Positions 44,730-53,093 are shown, numbered from the stretch's first letter. The stretch: DNA of 64,000 nt from Butyrivibrio fibrisolvens (GCF_023206215.1 NZ_CP065800.1:1550001-1614000), one strand, 5' to 3'. Numbers and translations: made by a program. The notes: generated from the letters alone by a model not told the origin.

Positions 44730-45086
44730 ATGGCAAACGTACTTATAGTAGATGATTCCAGAACATCCAGAAGAGTACTTAGAGACATTCTTGAACGTAA
44801 TGGTCACACAGTTATTGGCGAAGCAGTAGATGGCAAGGAAGGTTATGACTTATATCAGACACTTAAGCCGGATATTGTCACCATGGATATCACTATGCCG
44901 GTAATGGATGGCATAGACTCTTTAAAACTTATTATGCGATTAGACCCTCAGGCTAAGGTTATCATGGTAACTGCAGCCGGACAGAAGCAGAAGATGATGG
45001 AAGCTCTCAAAATAGGAGCTGTAGAGTTTATCTCTAAGCCACTTGATGAGGAGGCTATTGTAAAGACTTTAAAAGAGCTCTCATAA
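44730..45086 (+). CDS. CheY-like single-domain response regulator
   Basis: A 118-residue receiver domain without an output domain. Conserved residues are in place: acidic pair Asp8-Asp9, phosphorylation site Asp53 in VTMDITMPVMDG, Thr81 and Lys103. The strong ribosome site GAGGAGG precedes the ATG. It follows the CheX-like gene by 31 bp and is probably controlled by it. The kinase is not in the window. A terminator overlaps its stop codon. Confidence 0.9.
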   Translation: MANVLIVDDSRTSRRVLRDILERNGHTVIGEAVDGKEGYDLYQTLKPDIVTMDITMPVMDGIDSLKLIMRLDPQAKVIMVTAAGQKQKMMEALKIGAVEFISKPLDEEAIVKTLKELS

Positions 45087-45095
45087 GAGCTCTTT
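45072..45095 (+). terminator. Terminator overlapping the stop of the response-regulator gene
   Basis: AAAGAGCTC and GAGCTCTTT pair around a 6-base loop that contains the stop codon TAA. The T-run is short. Confidence 0.6.
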
Positions 45096-45109
45096 ATGTC
45101 TTACAGTAT

Positions 45110-45151
45110 TTTCAAACTAAGCCTCGTGTTGCGAGTAAAGTAAGTGGCTAC
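45110..45151 (+). repeat. Degenerate relative of the 95-bp repeat
   Basis: This 42-bp stretch aligns with the junction of the two units at 37501-37690, sharing TTTCAAACT, CCTC, GCGAG, AAAG and AGTG in order. It abuts the 3' end of the convergent dehydrogenase gene. Confidence 0.5.
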
Positions 45152-45874
45152 TTATATCCATCCGCCATCAAGCGTTATGATCTGTCCTGTCATATAGCTG
45201 GGGGACTCTATAACTTTTAATACCATAGCTGCGACTTCTTCCGGCGTGCCCAATCGGCCCGCCGGTATTTCGTTTCTGAGATCTTCCATATCATCGTCAG
45301 ATAGATGAGACCTGTTCATATCCGTATCGATGACACCGCAGGATATGGCATTTACACTTATATTGGATGGCGCCAGTTCTTTGGCGAGAGCTCTTGTAAA
45401 TCCATTAACACCGCCCTTGCTTGCAGAATAGGCAACTTCAGTAGAAGCTCCTACCTGCCCCCATACAGAAGAGATGTTGATGATCTTTCCTCCTCCCTGA
45501 CGTAGCATTAATGGGACTGCACATTTTGAAGTGTTGAACAAAGATGACAGATTAGTCCTTATAACATTGTCCCACTCGTGAGGTTCCATATCTGTCAGAA
45601 GACCAAGCCAGGCAATTCCGGCATTATTGATAACAACATTAACTCTAGGAATCTGCTCGAACATTTCAGCAACATCGTTATAATTTCCGATGTCGCATAC
45701 AAAAGGTATACAGTTGATCTCGTATTTAGCAGAAAGCTCTGCACTATACGACTTTAAGTCATCGCCATGTTTAAGGCATGTAAGATACAGATTATAGCCT
45801 TTATTGGCAAGCTCATTGGCTATAGCTTTGCCGATGCCTCTGGATGCACCTGTTACAAGAACGTAATCGTCCAT
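45152..45874 (-). CDS. Short-chain dehydrogenase, FabG-like
   Basis: A 240-residue classical short-chain dehydrogenase. It has the NAD(P)-binding motif TGASRGIGKA (residues 8-17), NNAGIA, the catalytic Ser in NISSVWG, and Tyr/Lys in YSASKGG. Closest in form to 3-oxoacyl-ACP reductase FabG, but no other fatty-acid genes lie nearby, so it may reduce another ketone. On the minus strand it is convergent with the response-regulator gene and divergent from trxB. An AAGGAG site precedes its ATG. Confidence 0.85.
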   Translation of the reverse strand: MDDYVLVTGASRGIGKAIANELANKGYNLYLTCLKHGDDLKSYSAELSAKYEINCIPFVCDIGNYNDVAEMFEQIPRVNVVINNAGIAWLGLLTDMEPHEWDNVIRTNLSSLFNTSKCAVPLMLRQGGGKIINISSVWGQVGASTEVAYSASKGGVNGFTRALAKELAPSNISVNAISCGVIDTDMNRSHLSDDDMEDLRNEIPAGRLGTPEEVAAMVLKVIESPSYMTGQIITLDGGWI

Positions 45875-46016
45875 TTTATAACTCCTTTTATAATAAGACA
45901 GTCAGTACACTGGGTATTGTCCTGTGAAAAACTGTCCGTATTTTATGTTTAGATAATAAACAATAATCATAAATTGCTTACAAAAGCCTTGTTATAAGCT
46001 AATGTTAACAAAGTAA

Positions 46017-46046
46017 TTGACAAAAGACAAACTTTATGAATATTAT
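46017..46046 (+). promoter_or_regulatory. Candidate promoter of thioredoxin reductase
   Basis: TTGACA (46017-46022) and TATTAT (46041-46046) are 18 bp apart. The gene begins 90 bp downstream. Confidence 0.65.
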
Positions 46047-46136
46047 AAAAATATAGAAAGATTGCACGCAATTAAATAGTACGGCAAAAATACGAAATGT
46101 TTTAATAATGTCCACGAATCATAAGGAGGTCTATTT

Positions 46137-47072
46137 ATGTACGATACACTCATTATAGGAAGCGGTCCTGCAGGACTTTCAGCAGCAGTATATGCCAAGA
46201 GAGCTGATCTTAATGTTGCAGTTATAGAAAAAGAGTTCACATCAGGCGGCCAGATCCTTAACACTTATGAAGTTGATAACTATCTTGGATTACCGGGTAT
46301 CAATGGTTTTGATATGGGAATGAAGTTTAGAGAACATGCTGATAAACTCGGGGCTTTATTCCTTGAAGGTAATGTATCAGGAATAGAAGTAGTAGAAGAA
46401 GGAAATGATACTAAGCTTCCGGTATTTAAAGTTAATACTGACAATGGATCATATGAGACACATACCATTATCATAGCATCAGGTGCTAATCATTCAAAAC
46501 TTGGCGCACCTGGTGAAGATGAATTTACAGGAGTAGGCGTATCATACTGTGCTACATGTGACGGAGCGTTCTTTAGAGGCAAGACCGCAGTTGTAGTAGG
46601 CGGCGGTGATGTAGCAGTAGAGGATGCAATCTTTCTTGCAAGGGGATGTAGCAAGGTATATCTGATTCATAGAAGAGATGAACTCAGAGCTGCCAAGACA
46701 CTTCAGAATGAACTTCTGTCCCTTCCCAATGTAGAAGTTGTTTGGGACAGTGTTGTTAAAGAGATAAGAGGAAGCAGTAAAGTTGAATCTGTTCTTGTGC
46801 AAAATGTTAAGACAAAAGAAGAAAATTCTCTCGATACAGATGCATGCTTTGTTGCTGTAGGAATCACACCTGAAACAGAAAAATTCAGAGACCTTGTTGA
46901 GTGTGATGAAAAAGGATATATAATAGCTCCGGAAACTGGTGCTACTTCACATCCCGGAATCTACGTAGCCGGAGATGCAAGAAAGAAACGCCTTCGCCAA
47001 ATTGTTACGGCTGTAGCCGATGGTGCTAATGCTGTTACAGCTATTCAAGACTATCTTGTGGGAAAATCGTAA
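46137..47072 (+). CDS. trxB: Thioredoxin reductase
   Basis: A 311-residue flavoprotein that passes electrons from NADPH to thioredoxin. The FAD-binding start is IIGSGPAGLSAAVYAKRA, the redox disulfide is CATC (Cys138 and Cys141), the NADPH-binding motif is VVGGGDVAVEDA, and the late FAD motif is GIYVAGDARKK. Length and order match bacterial TrxB. AAGGAGG precedes ATG 46137. It has its own promoter and terminator. No thioredoxin gene is next to it. Confidence 0.93.
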   Translation: MYDTLIIGSGPAGLSAAVYAKRADLNVAVIEKEFTSGGQILNTYEVDNYLGLPGINGFDMGMKFREHADKLGALFLEGNVSGIEVVEEGNDTKLPVFKVNTDNGSYETHTIIIASGANHSKLGAPGEDEFTGVGVSYCATCDGAFFRGKTAVVVGGGDVAVEDAIFLARGCSKVYLIHRRDELRAAKTLQNELLSLPNVEVVWDSVVKEIRGSSKVESVLVQNVKTKEENSLDTDACFVAVGITPETEKFRDLVECDEKGYIIAPETGATSHPGIYVAGDARKKRLRQIVTAVADGANAVTAIQDYLVGKS

Positions 47073-47120
47073 CAATTTTTTACTTGAAATTATATATTCA
47101 ACTCGGACAATTTTAATAAG

Positions 47121-47156
47121 AGAGGCTCAAGTTGTCAGATAACTTGAGCCTCTTTT
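47121..47156 (+). terminator. Rho-independent terminator of trxB
   Basis: GAGGCTCAAGTT and AACTTGAGCCTC form a perfect 12-bp stem with a 7-base loop, followed by TTTT. Confidence 0.9.
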
Positions 47157-47252
47157 ATTGATAAAAGTGTCAAAATAATAGCCTTTAAAAGCACATATTT
47201 TGTGGAATTTTAAGATAAAGTAAATTATTAAATCTTAAAATTGCTACAAGTA

Positions 47253-47281
47253 TTGACAAAATTAGACTCAAGGGTTATATT
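47253..47281 (+). promoter_or_regulatory. Candidate promoter of the SH3b-NlpC/P60 gene
   Basis: TTGACA (47253-47258) and TATATT (47276-47281) are separated by 17 bp, 45 bp before the start codon. Confidence 0.7.
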
Positions 47282-47326
47282 AAATATCGGTGTAACAATT
47301 TCGTAACAATGTAGGGAGGCCAAACA

Positions 47327-48616
47327 TTGAACAGATTTGGTAGGCAGTTCGCCGTATGTATGTTGACGGCTGCTGTGACATTTACAGGCGCGGGAATAGA
47401 AGCAATGGCTGGTTCATCAGTGACATCAGTACTTCCTTCCGCCGGAATTGGATATGAACTTGCTTCAGATCAGGTAGAAGTATCAAACCTTCAGGAAGAC
47501 GCACAGTCTGATTCATCAGCTAACTCAGCTTCCGATGGTTCGAGCTCATCAACAAGCAGCTCATCCGGATCTTCAACGACCTCAACTAAAGAGACTACTA
47601 ATACTACTCCTCTTTCATCAAGAGTAGATGAAGAAGTTCTTAACGATATTGAAGAGGCAACCGGTGCTACCACCACTACTAATGACGAGGAAGAGACATT
47701 TTCAAACCTTGTTATCGCTCAGGTACATGACTATGTTAATGTAAGAAGTGGACCTAGTGAGAATGATGAGATAGTTGGTAAACTTTATAATAATTCCGTA
47801 GGTACTTACCTTGGAGAAGAGAATGGATGGTATCAGATCAAATCAGGTTCTGTTACCGGATATGTCAAAGCTGAATACTGTGTAACAGGAGAAGCTGCTG
47901 TAGAACTTGCACCAAAGGTTGGTACACGTATTGCTACAGTAACAACTACAACACTTAAAGTTCGTAAGGAAGCAAGTACAGAGTCAGAAGTTCTTGGACT
48001 TGTTCCTATCGATGATGAACTTGTTGTAAAAGAAGAGTTGGATGGCTGGGTTAAAGTCGAGATCGAGGAAGGTGAAGGTTACGTATCAATGGATTACGTA
48101 AGACTTTCTACTGAATTCGTTGAGGCTGAATCCAAAGCCGAAGAGGAAGCAAGACTTGCTAAGGAAGAAGCTGCCAAGGAAGCTGCAAGAGCGTCTGCTA
48201 GTGCTAATACTTCCAAGTCATCATCTTCATCAAGCGTTAAGTCAGCTGAATCCTTCACAACAGAGAAGAGCTCTATCGGAGAAGCTGTTGCAGCATTTGC
48301 TGTACAGTTCGTAGGTAATCCTTATGTATATGGTGGTACAAGCCTTACAAACGGATGTGACTGCTCTGGCTTCGTAATGAGCGTATATGCTAACTTTGGT
48401 GTTAGCCTGCCTCATTCATCAGCTGCTGACAGAAATGTAGGTGCTGCTGTAGACGGACTTGCAAATGCACAGCCTGGTGATATCGTATGTTACTCAGGAC
48501 ACGTTGCTATCTACATTGGCGGTGGCCAGATAGTACATGCTTCTACATCCAAGACCGGTATTATCATTTCTAACGCTAATTACAGAACACCACTTGCTGT
48601 TCGTAGAATTTTCTAA
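47327..48616 (+). CDS. Secreted cell-wall hydrolase, two SH3b domains and NlpC/P60
   Basis: A 429-residue exported peptidase that likely cuts stem peptides of peptidoglycan. The order is signal peptide (1-28), Ser/Thr/Asp-rich linker, SH3b domain 1 (about 127-188; YVNVRSGPSENDEIVG), SH3b domain 2 (about 200-262; TLKVRKEASTESEVLG), Ala/Ser/Lys-rich linker and NlpC/P60 domain (about 318-429). Catalytic Cys346 is in CDCSGF, with His in GHVAIYIGGG and a later His in IVHAST. The gene begins with TTG 47327 behind GGGAGG. Growth or daughter-cell separation are typical roles. A perfect terminator follows. Confidence 0.92.
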   Translation: MNRFGRQFAVCMLTAAVTFTGAGIEAMAGSSVTSVLPSAGIGYELASDQVEVSNLQEDAQSDSSANSASDGSSSSTSSSSGSSTTSTKETTNTTPLSSRVDEEVLNDIEEATGATTTTNDEEETFSNLVIAQVHDYVNVRSGPSENDEIVGKLYNNSVGTYLGEENGWYQIKSGSVTGYVKAEYCVTGEAAVELAPKVGTRIATVTTTTLKVRKEASTESEVLGLVPIDDELVVKEELDGWVKVEIEEGEGYVSMDYVRLSTEFVEAESKAEEEARLAKEEAAKEAARASASANTSKSSSSSSVKSAESFTTEKSSIGEAVAAFAVQFVGNPYVYGGTSLTNGCDCSGFVMSVYANFGVSLPHSSAADRNVGAAVDGLANAQPGDIVCYSGHVAIYIGGGQIVHASTSKTGIIISNANYRTPLAVRRIF

Positions 48617-48631
48617 TCATAAGATATTATT

Positions 48632-48664
48632 AACTGCCCTTTGCATAATGCAAAGGGCAGTTTT
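48632..48664 (+). terminator. Rho-independent terminator of the NlpC/P60 gene
   Basis: AACTGCCCTTTGCAT and ATGCAAAGGGCAGTT pair almost without a loop, and a short T-run follows. Confidence 0.9.
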
Positions 48665-48682
48665 GTCTTAATAGAAATGCTG

Positions 48683-48759
48683 TCATGACATAAATATCGG
48701 CGTTCGGCATCCGTGCCTCACTTATATCCGATATTTATTACGATGACTTCCTGTCATGA
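48683..48759 (-). repeat. 77-bp structured repeat, copy 2 (inverted)
   Basis: Read on the minus strand this matches 39726-39802 at 67 of 77 positions with no gap. The outer arms are TCATGAC/GTCATGA, the inner arms ATAAATATCGG/CCGATATTTAT and the tip GGCA/TGCC, all perfectly paired. Differences from copy 1 in the outer and inner arms are compensatory. It lies between the NlpC/P60 terminator and the hpf promoter. Confidence 0.8.
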
Positions 48760-48796
48760 ACAAACTGTGAACAATGCTAATGTTAGCTATGTTTAA

Positions 48797-48826
48797 TTGC
48801 ATATTTGAATGTAAAGATGCTATACT
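48797..48826 (+). promoter_or_regulatory. Candidate promoter of the hibernation factor gene
   Basis: TTGCAT (48797-48802) and TATACT (48821-48826) are 18 bp apart, about 50 bp before the start codon. Confidence 0.65.
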
Positions 48827-48877
48827 ATACCTATCAAAGGAAATCATCAATTATTTCCGAGTAAAGAGGTGACTGCC

Positions 48878-49408
48878 ATGAAATTTACAATTATAGGTAA
48901 GAACATTGATGTAACTCCCGGACTTAAATCAGCGGTTGAAGACAAGCTTGGTAAGCTTGAGAAGTATTTTAATCCTGATACCAATGTTAATGTAACACTT
49001 CATGTTGAGAAGGATCGTCACAAGATCGAAGTTACGATCCCGGTCAAAGGTAAGATCATCCGTTCTGAGCAGGTCAGCAGCGATATGTACGCTTCTATTG
49101 ATCTCGTCGAAGAAGTCATCGAACGTCAGCTCAAGAAATATAAGAATAAGATTGTTGACAAGCATCAGGCTGAGAAGAGCTCTTTTAAGATGGAGTTCTT
49201 AGAGCAGGATTACATGGATGATGACGATATTCGTATTGAAAGAGTCAAGAAGTTTGATCTTAAGCCTATGTATCCTGAAGATGCATGCGTACAGATGGAA
49301 CTCCTTGGACATAATTTCTTTGTTTTCATCAATGCAGAGACAGATGAGACCAACGTAGTTTACAAGAGAAAAGGCAACACATACGGTCTTATTGAACCTG
49401 AACTTTGA
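48878..49408 (+). CDS. hpf: Ribosome hibernation promoting factor, long form
   Basis: A 176-residue long HPF that binds idle ribosomes and drives 100S dimer formation in stationary phase. The S30AE/YfiA domain covers about 1-100 (KFTIIGKNIDVTPGLKSAVE, then EVTIPVKGKIIRSEQ). A linker and the C-terminal dimerisation domain follow (about 118-176; KFDLKPMYPEDACVQMELLG, FVFINAETDETNVVYKRK). ATG 48878 is preceded by AAAGAGGTG; a GTG at 48869 is in frame but overlaps the ribosome site. It is a single-gene unit with a promoter and terminator. Confidence 0.94.
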   Translation: MKFTIIGKNIDVTPGLKSAVEDKLGKLEKYFNPDTNVNVTLHVEKDRHKIEVTIPVKGKIIRSEQVSSDMYASIDLVEEVIERQLKKYKNKIVDKHQAEKSSFKMEFLEQDYMDDDDIRIERVKKFDLKPMYPEDACVQMELLGHNFFVFINAETDETNVVYKRKGNTYGLIEPEL

Positions 49409-49438
49409 TATGCTTTTTGTAACTGAATAAGTAATTTT

Positions 49439-49478
49439 AGAGGATGTGCATTATGATGATTTTGCACATCCTCTTTTT
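49439..49478 (+). terminator. Rho-independent terminator of hpf
   Basis: AGAGGATGTGCA pairs with TGCACATCCTCT around a T/A-rich loop and ends in TTTTT. Confidence 0.9.
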
Positions 49479-49646
49479 GTTGCTTTTTTTCTTGAAGAAA
49501 CTATGTAAATAGATATATAATTTTCATTGGTGAGTTTCCATTGAAAACTATACGCTATCTTGATTATAAATCGTTCCGGATGCTGTATTCATCCACGTTT
49601 CCATATACTGAAACCCCGCTTGGGTATGAGCAGAATTTTTTTGAAT

Positions 49647-49660
49647 TGTAAACGCTTACA
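49647..49660. promoter_or_regulatory. cre-like catabolite control site before thl
   Basis: TGTAAACGCTTACA matches the classic CcpA recognition pattern; its reverse complement is TGTAAGCGTTTACA. It ends 14 bp upstream of the -35 box, a position that would fit activation more than blocking. Confidence 0.65.
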
Positions 49661-49662
49661 CT

Positions 49663-49680
49663 TTGTTAAAAATATTGCAA
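49663..49680. promoter_or_regulatory. Rex-like box 1 overlapping the thl -35 region
   Basis: TTGTTAAAAATATTGCAA is an imperfect 18-bp dyad in the style of Clostridium Rex sites (TTGTTAA...TTAACAA). It overlaps the -35 box. A redox-sensing role is inferred from known Rex control of butyrate genes. Confidence 0.45.
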
Positions 49681-49704
49681 TCTCAGCAGACATTATGTTA
49701 TAAT
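49675..49704 (+). promoter_or_regulatory. Candidate promoter of the butyrate operon
   Basis: TTGCAA (49675-49680) and a perfect TATAAT (49699-49704) are 18 bp apart. This is the best promoter in the region before thl. Confidence 0.75.
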
Positions 49705-49711
49705 GAATCTG

Positions 49712-49731
49712 TTGTGATAAAAAATTAACAA
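49712..49731. promoter_or_regulatory. Rex-like box 2 downstream of the thl promoter
   Basis: TTGTGATAAAAAATTAACAA has Rex-type ends (TTGTGA, TTAACAA) but is 2 bp longer than the usual 18 bp. It covers the likely transcription start. Confidence 0.4.
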
Positions 49732-49870
49732 TCGTTACCATCTTAAGGAAAATACTCATTAAATATGAATATACATGGTAACAAAAGCTTTACAAATTTA
49801 TCAGGCAATACAACTAAATATGTAACTCAAAGCTCTCAAATGAGCTCAATTACACAACGGAGGTATAAAA

Positions 49871-51073
49871 ATGGCAAAGAAAGTAGTTTTAGCTGGTGCA
49901 TGTCGTACAGCAATCGGAACAATGGGTGGATCTCTTAGCACAATTCCTGCAGTAGATTTAGGTGCTATCGTTATCAAGGAAGCTCTTAAACGTGCAGGTG
50001 TTAAGCCTGAAGATGTTGATCACGTATACATGGGATGCGTTATTCAGGCAGGACAGGGACAGAACGTTGCTCGTCAGGCTTCTATCAAGGCTGGTCTTCC
50101 TGTAGAAGTACCTGCAGTTACAACTAACGTTGTATGTGGTTCAGGTCTTAACTGTGTTAACCAGGCAGCTCAGATGATCATGGCTGGAGATGCTGATATC
50201 GTTGTTGCCGGTGGTATGGAGAACATGTCACTTGCACCATTTGCACTTCCTAATGGCCGTTACGGATATCGTATGATGTGGCCTAGCCAGAGCCAGGGTG
50301 GTCTTGTAGACACTATGGTTAAAGATGCTCTTTGGGATGCTTTCAATGATTATCATATGATCCAGACAGCAGACAACATCTGCAATGAATGGGGTCTTAC
50401 ACGTGAAGAGCTCGATGAGTTCGCAGCAAAGAGCCAGAACAAGGCTTGCGCAGCTATTGAATCTGGTGCATTCAAGGATGAGATTGTTCCTGTAGAGGTC
50501 AAGAAGAAGAAAGAGACTATCATCTTCGATACAGATGAAGGTCCTAGACAGGGTGTTACTCCTGAATCTCTTTCTAAGCTTCGTCCTATCAACAAGGATG
50601 GATTTGTTACAGCTGGTAACGCTTCAGGTATCAATGACGGTGCTGCTGCACTTGTTGTTATGTCAGAAGAGAAGGCTAAAGAGCTCGGTGTTAAGCCTAT
50701 GGCTACATTCGTAGCTGGAGCACTTGCTGGTGTTCGTCCTGAAGTAATGGGTATCGGACCTGTAGCAGCTACTAAGAAGGCTATGAAGAAGGCTGGTATC
50801 GAGAACGTATCTGAGTTCGATATCATCGAGGCTAACGAAGCATTCGCAGCTCAGTCTGTAGCAGTTGGTAAGGATCTTGGAATCGACGTTGACAAGCAGC
50901 TTAACCCTAACGGTGGTGCTATTGCTCTTGGTCACCCTGTTGGAGCTTCAGGTGCTCGTATCCTTGTAACACTTCTTCACGAGATGCAGAAGAAAGACGC
51001 TAAGAAGGGTCTTGCAACTCTTTGCATCGGTGGCGGAATGGGATGCGCTACTATCGTTGAGAAGTACGAATAA
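49871..51073 (+). CDS. thl: Acetyl-CoA acetyltransferase (thiolase)
   Basis: A 400-residue biosynthetic thiolase condensing two acetyl-CoA to acetoacetyl-CoA, the first step from acetyl-CoA to butyrate. The acyl-accepting Cys89 is in [13 protein letters not shown], His355 in [12 protein letters not shown], and the second catalytic Cys385 in CIGGGMGCA. Length and motifs are standard. It starts the thl-crt-hbd-bcd-etfB-etfA cluster. The control region in front carries cre-like and Rex-like sites. CGGAGG lies before the ATG. Confidence 0.96.
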   Translation: MAKKVVLAGACRTAIGTMGGSLSTIPAVDLGAIVIKEALKRAGVKPEDVDHVYMGCVIQAGQGQNVARQASIKAGLPVEVPAVTTNVVCGSGLNCVNQAAQMIMAGDADIVVAGGMENMSLAPFALPNGRYGYRMMWPSQSQGGLVDTMVKDALWDAFNDYHMIQTADNICNEWGLTREELDEFAAKSQNKACAAIESGAFKDEIVPVEVKKKKETIIFDTDEGPRQGVTPESLSKLRPINKDGFVTAGNASGINDGAAALVVMSEEKAKELGVKPMATFVAGALAGVRPEVMGIGPVAATKKAMKKAGIENVSEFDIIEANEAFAAQSVAVGKDLGIDVDKQLNPNGGAIALGHPVGASGARILVTLLHEMQKKDAKKGLATLCIGGGMGCATIVEKYE

Positions 51074-51083
51074 TTAAACTTAC

Positions 51084-51123
51084 AGAGGGTGTGATAGCCT
51101 GTATGGACTTATCTACACCCTCT
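51084..51123 (+). terminator. Hairpin between thl and crt
   Basis: AGAGGGTGT and ACACCCTCT pair across a 22-base loop; the downstream sequence is only weakly T-rich. It may reduce read-through or protect the upstream mRNA, so thl could be expressed above the later genes. Confidence 0.55.
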
Positions 51124-51153
51124 TAATACTGGATAAAATCGGAGGACGAATCA

Positions 51154-51948
51154 ATGAGCTTTGTTTTATATGAACAGAAAGATAAGATCGCTGTTGTAAC
51201 TATTAACCGTCCGGAAGCACTTAATGCTCTTAACTCAGCTGTTCTTGATGAACTTAATACAGTTCTTGATAACATTGACTTAAATACAGTAAGAGCACTT
51301 GTTCTTACAGGTGCAGGAGACAAGTCTTTTGTTGCCGGCGCTGATATCGGAGAGATGTCAACACTTACTAAGGCAGAAGGCGAAGCTTTTGGTAAGAAGG
51401 GTAATGATGTATTCCGTAAAATTGAGACACTTCCTATCCCTGTTATTGCAGCTGTTAACGGCTTTGCACTTGGTGGTGGATGTGAGATCTCTATGAGCTG
51501 TGATATTCGTATCTGCTCTGACAATGCTATGTTCGGTCAGCCTGAAGTAGGCCTTGGAATCACACCTGGATTTGGCGGAACACAGAGACTTGCTAGAACT
51601 GTTGGTGTTGGTATGGCCAAGCAGCTTATCTACACAGCACGTAATATCAAGGCAGATGAAGCACTTCGTATCGGTCTTGTAAATGCTGTATACACACAGG
51701 AAGAGCTTCTTCCTGCAGCTGAGAAGCTTGCTGCTACAATCGCAGGCAACGCTCCTATTGCTGTTCGTGCTTGTAAGAAAGCAATCAATGATGGTCTTCA
51801 GACTGATATTGACAGCGCACTTGTTATCGAAGAGAAGCTCTTTGGTTCATGCTTTGAGTCAGAGGATCAGGTAGAAGGAATGGCTAACTTCCTTCGTAAG
51901 AAGGATGATCCTAAGAAGGTTAAGCACGTAGATTTCAAGAACGCTTGA
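51154..51948 (+). CDS. crt: 3-hydroxybutyryl-CoA dehydratase (crotonase)
   Basis: A 264-residue enoyl-CoA hydratase that dehydrates 3-hydroxybutyryl-CoA to crotonyl-CoA. The oxyanion-hole region FVAGADIGEMSTLT and the ALGGGCEISMSCDIRI segment are typical, with the catalytic glutamates in the GCE and QPEVGLGITPGFGGTQRL motifs. CGGAGGAC precedes ATG 51154. In the butyrate cluster it acts after hbd and before bcd. Confidence 0.95.
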   Translation: MSFVLYEQKDKIAVVTINRPEALNALNSAVLDELNTVLDNIDLNTVRALVLTGAGDKSFVAGADIGEMSTLTKAEGEAFGKKGNDVFRKIETLPIPVIAAVNGFALGGGCEISMSCDIRICSDNAMFGQPEVGLGITPGFGGTQRLARTVGVGMAKQLIYTARNIKADEALRIGLVNAVYTQEELLPAAEKLAATIAGNAPIAVRACKKAINDGLQTDIDSALVIEEKLFGSCFESEDQVEGMANFLRKKDDPKKVKHVDFKNA

Positions 51949-52072
51949 TCTGACAGGATTTATGAAACAATATGAATCTTATCATCATAAATGAAAACTG
52001 TTTTTATCAAATGATAAGATTATATCTTTTGACAGAAAATAATAGATAAAATATATCTAAGGAGGATTTACA

Positions 52073-52951
52073 ATGAAAGTAGCTGTAATTGGTGCAGGAA
52101 CAATGGGTTCAGGTATTGCACAGGCATTCGCACAGTGTGACGCTGTTGAGACAGTATATCTTTGCGATATCAAGCAGGAGTTTGCTGATGGCGGTAAGAG
52201 CAAGATCGAGAAGAATCTTGGACGTCTTGTTAAGAAGGAAAAGATGACTCAGGAAGCTGCAGACGCTATCGTAGCAAAGGTTAAGACTGGTCTTAACACA
52301 ATCGCTACAGATCCTGATCTTGTAGTAGAGGCTGCTCTTGAAGTTATGGATATCAAGAAGGCATGCTTCAAGGAACTTCAGGAGAACATCGTTAAGAACC
52401 CTGATTGTATCTATGCTTCAAATACATCATCTCTTTCTATCACAGAGATTGGTGCAGGTCTTAAGACACCTATCATCGGTATGCACTTCTTCAATCCTGC
52501 TCCTGTTATGAAGCTCATCGAGGTTATCTCTGGCGCTAACACTCCTAAGGAGACAACACAGAAGGTTATCGAGATCTCCAAGGCTCTTGGTAAGACACCT
52601 GTACAGGTTAACGAGGCTCCTGGTTTCGTAGTTAACCGTATTCTCATTCCTCTTATCAACGAAGGTATCTTCGTATATTCAGAGGGTATTTCAGACATCG
52701 AAGGTATCGATACAGCTATGAAGCTTGGATGTAACCATCCTATGGGACCCCTTGAACTTGGTGACTATGTAGGTCTTGATATCGTTCTTGCTATCATGGA
52801 CGTTCTTTACAATGAGACTAAGGATTCTAAGTATCGTGCATGCGGACTTCTTCGTAAGATGGTTCGTGCAGGTCACCTCGGCGTTAAGTCAGGTATCGGT
52901 TTCTATAAGTACAACGAAGATAGAACAAAGACTCCTGTTGACAAGCTTTAA
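52073..52951 (+). CDS. hbd: 3-hydroxybutyryl-CoA dehydrogenase
   Basis: A 292-residue dehydrogenase reducing acetoacetyl-CoA to 3-hydroxybutyryl-CoA. The dinucleotide-binding motif is VIGAGTMGSGIAQAFA, and the catalytic His-Glu pair is carried by GMHFFNPAPVMKLIEVI. The C-terminal helical domain includes PGFVVNRILIPLINEG and the dimer segment LGCNHPMGPLELGDYVGLD. AAGGAGG precedes ATG 52073. Length is within the usual range. It is the third gene of the butyrate cluster. Confidence 0.95.
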   Translation: MKVAVIGAGTMGSGIAQAFAQCDAVETVYLCDIKQEFADGGKSKIEKNLGRLVKKEKMTQEAADAIVAKVKTGLNTIATDPDLVVEAALEVMDIKKACFKELQENIVKNPDCIYASNTSSLSITEIGAGLKTPIIGMHFFNPAPVMKLIEVISGANTPKETTQKVIEISKALGKTPVQVNEAPGFVVNRILIPLINEGIFVYSEGISDIEGIDTAMKLGCNHPMGPLELGDYVGLDIVLAIMDVLYNETKDSKYRACGLLRKMVRAGHLGVKSGIGFYKYNEDRTKTPVDKL

Positions 52952-52965
52952 TATCACTAATCAGC

Positions 52966-52997
52966 TTCCCGGGATGGGCACATATCCATCCCGGGAG
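52966..52997 (+). terminator. GC-rich hairpin between hbd and bcd
   Basis: TTCCCGGGATGG and CCATCCCGGGAG form a very stable stem with an 8-base loop, but no T-run follows. More likely an mRNA processing or stability element than a terminator. Confidence 0.6.
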
Positions 52998-53093
52998 TTA
53001 CGGGTTATAGCAAGTCTTTGATTTGTAAAATGCCTGTGTTGATAGAATAAATTGGCGGCAGTGCCGTCACAATAGAACTAAAGGAGAAAAAAC

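Larger units (their letters stand above)
49479..49870 (+). other. Upstream control region of the butyrate operon
   Basis: About 390 bp before thl. Its centre holds a cre-like site, a sigma-70 promoter and two Rex-like boxes, listed separately. A leader of about 160 nt follows the promoter, with no obvious terminator hairpin. The ribosome site is CGGAGG at 49858-49863. Confidence 0.6.
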
